DNA of 64,000 nucleotides from Bostrychus sinensis (Eukaryota; Chordata; Actinopteri; Gobiiformes; Eleotridae): contig CM036243.1 in the NCBI GenBank assembly GCA_020698575.1, positions 40,400,207 through 40,464,206 on the forward strand. Direction: 5' to 3'. Positions 55,101 through 64,000 of this stretch are shown one piece after another. The notes beneath the pieces were generated by a model that did no database searches, was not told the DNA's origin, and saw only the letters and a list, made by a program, of their open reading frames with translations. Positions within the stretch are counted from its first letter, which is position 1. Each line of letters begins with the position of its first letter. The position numbers were made by a program, and so were the translations under genes.

Positions 55101-58100
55101 TGGTTTAGTCCTGGTTTAGTCCTGGTCCAGAACTGGTTTAGACCTGGTTTAGACCTGGTTTAGTCCTGGTTTAGACCTGGTTTAGTCCTGGTTTAGACCT
55201 GGTCTAGTCCTGGTTTAGTCCTGGTCTAGTCTTGGTTTAGTCCTGGTTTAGTCCTGGTTTAGACCTGGTTTAGTCCTGGTTTAGTCCTGGTTTAGTCCTG
55301 GTTTAGACCTGGTTTAGTCCTGGTCCAGAACTGGTTTAGTCCTGGTTTAGACCTGGTTTAGTCCTGGTTTAGACCTGGTTTAGACCTGGTTTAGTCCTGG
55401 TTTAGACCTGGTTTAGACCTGGTCTAGTCCTGGTTTAGTCCTGGTTTAGTCCTGGTCTAGTCCTGGTTTAGTCCTGGTCTAGTCCTGGTTTAGTCCTGGT
55501 CTAGTCCTGGTTTAGTCCTGGTTTAGACCTGGTTTAGTCTTGGTTTAGTCCTGGTTTAGTCCTGGTTTAGACCTGGTTTAGTCCTGGTCCAGAACTGGTT
55601 TAGTCCTGGTTTAGACCTGGTTTAGTCCTGGTTTAGACCTGGTTTTGTCGTGGTTTTGTCCTGGTTTAGACCTGGTTTAGACCTGGTTTAGTCCTGGTTT
55701 AGACCTGGTTTAGTCCTGGTTTAGACCTGGTCTAGTCCTGGTTTAGTCCTGGTCTAGTCCTGGTTTAGTCCTGGTTTAGTCCTGGTTTAGACCTGGTTTA
55801 GTCCTGGTTTAGTCCTGGTTTAGACCTGGTTTAGTCCTGGTCCAGAACTGGTTTAGTCCTGGTTTAGACCTGGTTTAGTCCTGGTTTAGACATGGTTTAG
55901 TCCTGGTTTAGTCCTGGTTTAGTCCTGGTTTAGTCCTGGTCCAGAACTGGTTTAGACCTGGTTTAGTCCTGGTTTAGACCTGGTTTAGACCTGGTTTTGT
56001 CCTGGTTTAGTCCTGGTTTAGACCTGGTTTAGTCCTGGTTTAGACCTGGTTTAGTCCTGGTTTAGTCCTGGTCTAGAACTGGTTTAGTCCTGGTTTAGTC
56101 CTGGTTTAGACCTGGTTTAGACCTGGTTTAGTTCTGGTTTAGTCCTGGTTTAGTCCTGGTTTAGTTCTGGTTTAGACCTGGTTTAGACCTGGTCTAGTCC
56201 TGGTTCTGACCTGGTTTAGACCTGGTTTAGACCTGGTTTAGACCTGGTTTAGTCCTGGTTTAGTCCTGGTTTAGTCCTGGTTTAGACCTGGTTTAGACCT
56301 GGTCTAGTCCTGGTTTAGTCCTGGTTTAGACCTGGTTTAGTCCTGGTTTAGACCTGATCTAGTCCTGGGCTAGTCCTGGTTTAGTTCTGGTTTAGATCTG
56401 GTTTAGACCTGGTCTAGTCCTGGTTCTGACCTGGTTTAGACCTGATTTAGACCTGGTTTAGTCCTGGTTTAGTCCTGGTTTAGACCTGGTTTAGTCCTGG
56501 TTTAGACCTGGTCTAGTCCTGGGCTAGTCCTGGTTTAGTCCTGATTTAGACCTGGTTTAGTCCTGGTTTAGTCCTGGTTTAGACCTGGTTTAGTCCTGGT
56601 TTAGACCTGGTCTAGTCCTGGGCTAGTCCTGGGCTAGTCCTGGTTTAGACCTGGTTTAGTCCTGGTTTAGACCTGGTTTAGTCGTGGTTTTGTCCTGGTT
56701 TAGACCTGGTTTAGTCCTGGTTTAGACCTGGTTTAGTCCTGGTTTAGACCTGGTCTAGTCCTGGTCCAGAACTGGTTTAGACCTGGTTTAGACCTGGTTT
56801 AGTCCTGGTTTAGTCCTGGTTTAGTCCTGGTCCAGAACTGGTTTAGACCTGGTTTAGTCCTGGTTTAGTCCTGGTTTAGTCCTGGTTTAGTACTGGTTTA
56901 GTCGTGGTTTAGACCTGGTTTAGTCCTGGTTTAGTCCTGGTCCAGAACTGGTTTAGACCTGGTTTAGACCTGGTTTAGTCCTGGTTTAGTCCTGGTCCAG
57001 AACTGGTTTAGACCTGGTTTAGACCTGGTTTAGTCCTGGTTTAGTCCTGGTTTAGTCGTGGTTTAGACCTGGTTTAGTCCTGGTTTAGTCCTGGTTTAGA
57101 CCTGGTTTAGTCCTGGTTTAGTCCTGGTTTAGTCCTGGTTTAGACCTGGTTTAGTCCTGGTCCAGAACTGGTTTAGTCCTGGTTTAGACCTGGTTTAGTC
57201 CTGGTTTAGACCTGGTTTAGTCCTGGTTTAGTCCTGGTTTAGTCCTGGTTTAGTCCTGGTCCAGAACTGGTTTAGACCTGGTTTAGACCTGGTTTAGTCG
57301 TGGTTTAGACCTGGTTTAGTCCTGGTTTAGTCCTGGTTTAGACCTGGTTTAGTCCTGGTTTAGTCCTGGTTTAGACCTGGTTTAGACCTGGTTTAGTCCT
57401 GGTCCAGAACTGGTTTAGTCCTGGTTTAGACCTGGTTTAGTCCTGGTTTAGACCTGGTTTCGTCCTGGTTTAGTCCTGGTTTAGTCCTGGTTTAGTCCTG
57501 GTCCAGAACTGGTTTAGACCTGGTTTAGACCTGGTTTAGTCCTGGTTTAGACCTGGTTTAGTCCTGGTTTAGACCTGGTCTAGTCCTGGTTTAGTCCTGG
57601 TCTTGTCCTGGTTTAGTCCTGGTTTAGTCCTCGTTTAGACCTGGTTTAGTCCTGGTTTAGTCCTGGTTTAGTCCTGGTTTAGACCTGGTTTAGTCCTGGT
57701 CCAGAACTGGTTTAGTCCTGGTTTAGACCTGGTTTAGTCCTGGTTTAGACCTGGTTTAGACCTGGTTTAGTCCTGGTTTAGACCTGGTTTAGACCTGGTC
57801 TAGTCCTGGTTTAGTCTTGGTTTAGTCCTGGTCTAGTCCTGGTTTAGTCCTGGTCTAGTCCTGGTTTAGTCCTGGTCTAGTCCTGGTTTAGTCCTGGTTT
57901 AGACCTGGTTTAGTCTTGGTTTAGTCCTGGTTTAGTCCTGGTTTAGACCTGGTTTAGTCCTGGTCCAGAACTGGTTTAGTCCTGGTTTAGACCTGGTTTA
58001 GTCCTGGTTTAGACCTGGTTTAGTCGTGGTTTTGTCCTGGTTTAGACCTGGTTTAGACCTGGTTTAGTCCTGGTTTAGACCTGGTTTAGTCTTGGTTTAG

Positions 58101-59247
58101 ACCTGGTCTAGTCCTGGTTTAGTCCTGGTCTAGTCCTGGTTTAGTCCTGGTTTAGTCCTGGTTTAGTCCTGGTTTAGTCCTGGTTTAGACCTGGTTTAGT
58201 CCTGGTCCAGAACTGGTTTAGTCCTGGTTTAGACCTGGTTTAGTCCTGGTTTAGACCTGGTTTAGTCCTGGTTTAGTCCTGGTTTAGTCCTGGTCCAGAA
58301 CTGGTTTAGACCTGCTTTAGTCCTGGTTTAGACCTGGTTTAGACCTGGTTTAGTCCTGGTTTAGTCCTGGTTTAGACCTGGTTTAGTCCTGGTTTAGACC
58401 TGGTTTAGTCCTGGTTTAGTCCTGGTCTAGAACTGGTTTAGTCCTGGTTTAGACCTGGTTTAGACCTGGTTTAGTTCTGGTTTAGTCCTGGTTTAGACCT
58501 GGTTTAGACCTGGTCTAGTCCTGGTTTAGTCCTGGTTTAGTCCTGGTCTAGTCCTGGTTTAGTCCTGGTTTAGACCTGGTTTAGACCTGGTTTAGTTCTG
58601 GTTCAGTCCTGGTTTAGTTCTGGTTTAGACCTGGTTTAGACCTGGTCTAGTCCTGGTTCTGACCTGGTTTAGACCTGGTTTAGACCTGGTTTAGACCTGG
58701 TTTAGTCCTGGTTTAGTCCTGGTTTAGTCCTGGTTTAGTCCTGGTTTAGACCTGGCTTAGACCTGGTCTAGTCCTGGTTTAGTCCTGGTTTAGACCTGGT
58801 TTAGTCCTGGTTTAGACCTGGTCTAGTCCTGGGCTAGTCCTGGTTTAGTCCTGATTTAGACCTGGTTTAGTCCTGGTTTAGTCCTGGTTTAGACCTGGTT
58901 TAGTCCTGGTTTAGACCTGGTCTAGTCCTGGGCTAGTCCTGGGCTAGTCCTGGTTTAGACCTGGTTTAGTCCTGATTTAGACCTGGTTTAGTCCTGGTTT
59001 AGTCCTGGTTTAGTCCTGGTTTAGTCCTGGTTCTGACCTGGTTTAGTCCTGGTTCTGACCTGGTCTAGTCCTGGTTCTGACCTGGTTTAGTCCTGGTTTA
59101 GACCTGGTTTAGACCTGGTTTAGTTCTGGTTTAGACCTGGTTTAGACCTGGTTTAGTTCTGGTTTAGACCTGGTTTAGTCCTGGTTTAGACCTGGTTTAG
59201 TTCTGGTTTAGTCCTGGTTTAGTCCTGGTTTAGTCCTGGTTTAGTCC
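43121..59247. repeat. 16.1-kb 11-bp satellite array (CTGGTTTAGTC), about 1,466 units
   Basis: An uninterrupted tandem array with an 11-bp period. Main unit forms are CTGGTTTAGTC, CTGGTTTAGAC, CTGGTCTAGTC, CTGGTCCAGAA and CTGGTTCTGAC, with rarer CTGACCTAGTC, CTGGGCTAGTC and GTGGTTTAGAC. Since 11 is not a multiple of 3 and the unit holds TAG (TAA on the other strand), every frame is closed, so the stretch has no open frames. Units are arranged in blocks: CTGGTCCAGAA is absent before about 45110 and from about 47430 to 49190. Landmark variants recur at exact multiples of 11. The right edge overlaps the last codons of the B30.2 exon. No transposon interrupts it. Confidence 0.98.
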
Positions 59248-59771
59248 ACACAGAGACACTGAGGAGTCTTTAGTCCAGATCACAAACCCAGGGCTGAGAG
59301 TGTGAGTGAATGTGGAGTTGAAGGTGTGGAGGTGGATCAGTCGGTCAGAGGAGACTGTGTAGAAGGACAGAGAGCCAGCAGGACAGTCCACATACACTGC
59401 TACTGTCCCAGAAGAGGACGAGGACTGAGGGAGGGAGGTTCGTTTGTGATTATGCAAAACAGAGAAACCACTTTCAGAGCAGAACAGACTCCAGGACTGA
59501 TCGTTGAGTCCAAACAAACTGTCATCACTGTATCCTTTCCTTCTGATTCCTCTGTAAGACACTGATATAGAAACCGCTCCACTCCACTGGACCTCCCAGT
59601 AACAGCGACCAGTCAGACCAGTAGAACACAGAAGCTGAGGCCAGGAGTCAAATCTGTCCTGATGATCTGGATATGGCTGCTCCTCTCTCACACGTGTCAC
59701 CTTCTTGTTGTTGTCAGACAGTTTGAGTTCTCTGTGAGCTGTGTTTGGATCCAGTGTGAGTTCACAGAAAT
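59230..59771 (-). CDS. PRY-SPRY (B30.2) terminal exon of NLR copy 2
   Basis: Acceptor at 59772-59773; the frame opens with FCELTLDPNTAHREL and continues with YPDHQDRFDSWPQLLCST, YWEVQWSGAVSISVSYRGI, SWSLFCSESGFSVLHN and DCPAGSLSFYTV. The open frame is intact and the length equals copy 1. About 22 of 156 residues differ from copy 1, concentrated between SYRGI and the SSSSSGTV stretch and near the end (FVIWTKD versus FGLWSED). These are the loop regions that bind ligand in related B30.2 domains. The last codons (GLNQD, TAA) are written in the array, which continues for 16 kb downstream. The upstream NACHT exon of this copy is not in the window. Confidence 0.93.
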
Positions 59772-60695
59772 CTGATGGAGAGAAGACACAATACAGCAGC
59801 AGTTAGTCACCTGTCCACTCTGAACACATGGACTTAGTGGACTTTACACAAACTTGCTTTGATTTTTAAAGCAGTTTATTGGAACATATCTTTAAAATCC
59901 ATGAAGTGAGCTAATTGTATGAGTGAGCATTTAATTGAGTTCTTCTTCTCCTGTTTATTGCTGTAGAACATAAAGCACGTCCTAAACCTCCAGCCTCTGA
60001 CGTCACTACACAGGAGTTTATTCACTTCTCTGTGCTTCATGAGACACAGTTTCTTCTTTAAGGCTCAAAGACACATCACTGAGCTCCATGTGTTTTCTAT
60101 GAGGACTCTGTTTCCCATAATGCATTGTTAGTTTAACAAAAGGTCTTAAGACTTCATCACTTACACTTCCTGAGTCCTGGTGTTAACCACTCTGCTCCAG
60201 CAGGCTCCAGTCTGAAGGAAACACAGACATCACATCATGTTCTTTGAGTCATGGCTCAGTGATGAATTTGCTGCTTTTCAGAACAAGCTGTCCACACATT
60301 TATTCAACTCAAATATGTTTTTATTATTAATCCTGCTCTTCTTCTGTAAATGTCCCAGAAAATCTCAGAGCAGTGTGTGCAGCAGAGTGTGGTTGTTCTG
60401 TCACTAGAACATGTGGCTGAGAGGAGAACATCTAATAAAAGTACATTTGTTCAAACAGCTCTGACTAAAACAGTTCATATATCAGCAACAGTTTGAAAGA
60501 AGACATTTATCTGTTTTTATCAGTCATTTCTCTGAATAATGTTGTATTGTTCCTGTCCTGTGTGCACTGGTGTGACTGTCTGACTAACACTTCCAGACGT
60601 ATTTATTCATCTCTGGGACACTGATACAATGAAGACCTACAGCATTTCTGTCTCTGTCAGTGTTTTATGGATTAGCCTCACTCTGCTGTTTACAC
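59772..60695 (-). other. NLR copy 2 intron, matching copy 1 without the LTR element
   Basis: Matches 2500-3085 joined to 9710-10054, giving the empty insertion site at about 60350. Homology ends at about 60696. Confidence 0.85.
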
Positions 60696-60847
60696 CGGGA
60701 CCTCACTGTTTTCTGACACAGCCAGAGAGCTTCACCTGTGTTACACCCAGACCTGGGACTGACCAAGATCTGTGCCTGCAGGGGGCGCTGCAGCTGCACA
60801 TTTTACTGTGTGTTTAACCCTCAGGGTCTCCTTTAAAAAATTCAGCT

Positions 60848-61892
60848 TCTTCCTCTTAAAGCCCACTTTTTTGTGTTTTTTGATCATTAACCTCTGTCCT
60901 CATCAAACATAACAAAAGAGAATAAATCTTTACATTTTTAACTGTAAATGCCATTTTGTTCACATAATTCCAACACATTTGTAAATAAAACATGCATTAT
61001 TTACTATTTAAAGATGCAAAGTGCTTTGTTTTTTGTTTTGTTTTTTACTGGCCCTGGATAGGTCACTAATTAGTCCTAATACTGATTTTGATACATTTTT
61101 AGTTTTTGTGCCTTTACAAAAAAGAGCATAAAATAAAATATAAAAAGATCTAAAACTCAGGTTCTTCCTTTTAACCCTCAGCCCTGGCTCCTTTTAGGGT
61201 TTTTCAAATGTATTTTTTGCTCATGTTTTCATTTCTTATGTTAGGGTGATGATATTTGACAAAGATGTTCATTAATAAATACATTTTAGAATTTCAGCTT
61301 CACAACTGAAAAAAATATATTAAATTCTCTTGTCCAGATAAAAACCTGTCTCTTCCTCTCTCAGTCCTTTAAGTCCCATTGACTCCCATTAAAATCACTT
61401 ATTTTCCCTCTGCTGCCGTTCCAATACAGAAATGTTAAATCATGTTAATTCCTCTGTAACTCTGTCAGTCAGAGGCTAAACAATACACAAACAAAAACAT
61501 CACCACCACATCCACCATTTTCTCAGTGCATTGTGGGAAATAATTCCTTATAATTCCATTGGATAACAGTGAGTGTAGCCCCGCCTCTTAGGGCTTTAAG
61601 AGGAAGAACCTGAGTTTCAGACCAAAGTAAAAATGGATTAAATCAGTGTTAGGGCGAATCAGAGACCGATCAGGACTGGGAATCCCTGCACAAACAAAAA
61701 CACTTTGGATCTTTAAATAGGAAATAATTCATCTTTTATTTACAAATCTGTGGAATTGTGCACTGTATTGTTCTCTTTTGTTATGTATGATGAGGACAGA
61801 GGTCAATGATCAAAAAACTAATAACATTTCTTCCTCGTGTTTTCTATTTTTAAATGTGACCCAGTGACCTAAAAGGGCTTTAAGAGGAAGAG
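60848..61892. repeat. Nested inverted-repeat block inserted in NLR copy 2
   Basis: The left arm (60848-61034, starting CTTCTTCCTCTTAAAGCCC) is complementary, with indels, to the right arm (61690-61892, ending GGGCTTTAAGAGGAAGAG). A weaker inner pair involves about 61155-61200 and 61575-61620. No transposase frame. It is absent from copy 1, whose sequence between the same homology borders is different. Confidence 0.75.
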
Positions 61893-62130
61893 AGATTCTT
61901 TAGATAAACCAAGCTGAAACACATATTTGGGGTTGTGTTGTTTAAGTCCTGGTTCTCCTCAGCCTCTGGACTGACTGATGACTGACTGTGTAAACAGCTG
62001 GATTGGAGAGGTGCACACAGTTAAAACCTTCCCAAGAGAGCTCCAGTTTTTAGCCATTTAATGCTGACATCTACACTTGTAATGAAACATGTTTGATAAA
62101 TGAGAGTCATGATCCCAGAGCTGTCCTGAC

Positions 62131-62304
62131 CTGAGAGTGTCCAGTCTGCAGTGGGGGTCCTCCTGTAGAGCAGACAGGAGCTTTACTCCTGTGTCTCCTG
62201 GATGGTTGTAGCTCAGGTCCAGGTCTCTCAGATGGGAGGGGTTGGACCTCAGAGCTGAGGCCAGAGAAGCACAGCCTTCCTCTGAGATCAGACAACCTGA
62301 GAGT
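62131..62304 (-). CDS. LRR exon of NLR copy 2 (174 bp)
   Basis: Same boundaries and sequence as 16527-16700: acceptor at 62305-62306, donor GTCAGG at 62125-62130. It encodes LSGCLISEEGCASLASAL ... LDLSYNHPGDTGVKLL ... HCRLDTLR. It has the same amino-acid sequence as copy 1, in contrast to the diverged B30.2 exon. Its neighbours in the gene (first LRR cassette, NACHT) are not found between 62305 and 64000; the duplicated block ends at about 62706. Confidence 0.92.
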
Positions 62305-62706
62305 CTGAGAACACACAACATTATACACAATCAGTCAAATAACAAGTCTACTATCTGCTTTAACAGGGGACAGTCCAGGAGCCACACAGTTCACTGCACT
62401 GTTGTCAGAGGAGGCTCTCAGTCATCCAGGTCATCATGACATACAGGTTTAGCATTAAACACATCACCAGTCAAATTATATGTCTCTTATCGGCATTAGT
62501 AGGTCACACTGCAGCAGTTCACACAGTTTAATCAAGTCTGGTTCATTTGTTAATCAGAAAGTTGGAGTCATGGTCTTTCTTTAAAAACCTGAACAAAGGC
62601 TTTTTTCATACAATTTCTCCATTGTTTCTTTTCCATGGAGCGCCTGATTCTTATTAATAAGTGAAGATCAAGACTTCCAAATGCAGTTTATACACAGAGC
62701 TAACAG

Positions 62707-63848
62707 AAACCCAAATCACTTTACCTTGAAATATTTCTGTAATGGGCCTGCAGTGTGTAATAATATATGATAACGTAAATATGGTCGGTGGCAGCTTTAC
62801 AGAACAAAATATATTAGAAAAAAATAAAACACTGAACAGATTTCAGCTTCAGTGAATAAAAATTATAAAAAAGTGGAAGTCAAACAGAAGTTTCAGTGTA
62901 TTTAATTTTTTAATGGGAGTCAATGGTACTGCTGTTGACTCCCATTCAAAATGCATTTTTGATAGGAGCGATAAGTGTTTGTAGCTGCACACACTTACAT
63001 GCACACACACTCACACACATTAAATCCTACTCACACACATGTCAACAACACAATCACAACCCCAAAACACACACAAATAGTTTTAGCTTGAAATATTTAT
63101 GGAGTCTGCCTACTGTGAGTAATAATGTATGCAAATGTAAATATGATGCTGACAATGGTAGATTTACAGTGCATAGGAAAATATCTCAACCCAGTAAAAA
63201 ACAATAAAACATGAACATTTGAATGGATTTTAACACTAGGGAATAAAAAAATTACTAAACTTAAAAATCAAATTGCAATTCCAGTGCATTAAAAAAAATT
63301 TTTTGAATGGGAGTCAATGGCACAAAAAATGACAAAGGGACACAGATGTAACTATTTAGGTTAAAAATCATAGTAAAGAAAAAAAAAAATTAATTTATGT
63401 CAAAATACACAAACTGGCCAAATCTTATGCTGTGTGAAGCAACACAGCCAAAGATATGCCAAAATAAAATAAAAAGAACAAAAAAATGGGTTAGGGTTAG
63501 GCTCCTGTCCTCTGTGTGGACTTCAACACAAAAACACAAAAATAAAAGTGAAAAAACCTTTGTTGTGTTTGTTTAATATCTATATTTTACCATAACATGG
63601 TGAGGTGATCGTGACGCCCACAAACAGCAGAGTCAGGGGCCCCACAGCTCCACACATGTATCACAGAGACACGCTGTCCTCATTCATTCTGACCCAAATC
63701 CATTTCTCTCCTGTGATCATTGTTTCTTATTATATTCTCTTGGTCTCTCTCAGGTCAGACAGACTCAGAATGACCTGGCTGTGGTCTGTCTTTTATTTAT
63801 GGAAAGACATTTTTCAGTTTCGTCCATGGTTCCTTGTGTAATGGTGTG
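62707..63848. other. AT-rich diverged repeats, no gene
   Basis: Two diverged copies of a roughly 200-bp sequence (about 62728-62930 and 63085-63320) share GAAATATTT..., GTAATAAT...GTAAATATG and AATGGGAGTCAATGG. A 12-bp-arm hairpin lies at 62912-62946 (AATGGGAGTCAA and its complement). No exon recognised. Confidence 0.55.
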
Positions 63849-64000
63849 TGGGCGGCACAGTGGCATAGTGGTTAGCACTCCTGCCTCACCGCAAGAAGGT
63901 CCCGGGTTCAATTCCTGGATCGGTGGGTCCTTTCTGTGTGGAGTTTGCATGTTCTCCCCGTGTCTGTGTAGGTTTCACCTAACACTAAAAACCTGTACAA
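63849..64000 (+). mobile_element. tRNA-like SINE head, cut by the window edge
   Basis: GTGGCATAGTGGTTAGCAC resembles a tRNA A box, and CCCGGGTTCAATTCCTGG resembles a B box about 35 bp downstream, followed by GTGTGGAGTTTGCATGTTCT. This is a very common teleost short repeat (Mermaid-like). Its 3' end lies outside or is degenerate. Confidence 0.65.

Noticed and set aside
43121..59247. CRISPR-like or telomeric interpretation of the large array
   Set aside because: There are no spacers, and the unit GGTTTAG lacks the TTAGGG or TTTAGGG run; it is a tandem minisatellite.
62923..63207. 94-codon plus-strand frame
   Set aside because: Translation of CA-rich simple sequence and a diverged non-coding repeat.

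Overview
The window is vertebrate nuclear DNA, almost certainly from a percomorph teleost fish. Evidence: split genes with GT-AG introns, a fish-type NLR immune gene (NLRC3-like: FISNA-NACHT-LRR-B30.2), teleost LINEs (Rex3/RTE-like, L2-like), a Gmr1-like LTR element, non-autonomous hAT elements with 8-bp target duplications, and abundant satellite DNA. Nothing bacterial or phage-like was seen.

Layout. (1) 1-29281, minus strand: one NLR gene of about 27 kb. Its exons run from the start-codon exon (29149-29281) through repeated SDxSM exons (28978-29064, 25404-25490, 23338-23436, 22637-22765), an N-terminal helical exon (19730-19934), a FISNA-NACHT exon (17872-19642) and two 174-bp LRR exons (17631-17804, 16527-16700) to a terminal B30.2 exon (1958-2499). 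Most junctions are phase-compatible and no recognised exon is broken. Two short linker exons expected from relatives were not found. The introns hold a young Gmr1-like LTR retrotransposon (3086-9709), an L2-like LINE (11630-15306) with a hAT inside it (13997-14989), two more hATs (20038-21186, 26281-27264) and LINE fragments.

(2) 29282-43120: no confident host gene. It holds a four-copy dispersed repeat, a LINE with a 529-codon open reverse transcriptase frame (33326-34915), a second LINE on the minus strand (36165-37945), a BED/hAT relic and several minisatellites.

(3) 43121-59247: an uninterrupted array of about 16.1 kb with an 11-bp unit (consensus CTGGTTTAGTC), about 1,466 units, with higher-order structure.

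(4) 59230-62706: a second copy of the 3' half of the NLR gene (B30.2 exon 59230-59771, LRR exon 62131-62304), without the LTR element but with a different inserted inverted-repeat block (60848-61892). No NACHT exon for this copy lies in the window. (5) 62707-64000: AT-rich repeats and a tRNA-like SINE head at the edge.

Most notable: the 11-bp array directly abuts and overlaps the NLR reading frame. The last codons and the stop codon of both B30.2 exons are made of array sequence. The same array is about 91 bp at copy 1 and about 16 kb at copy 2. The two B30.2 exons differ at about 22 of 156 residues while the adjoining intron is nearly identical, which points to diversifying selection or patchy gene conversion on the recognition domain.
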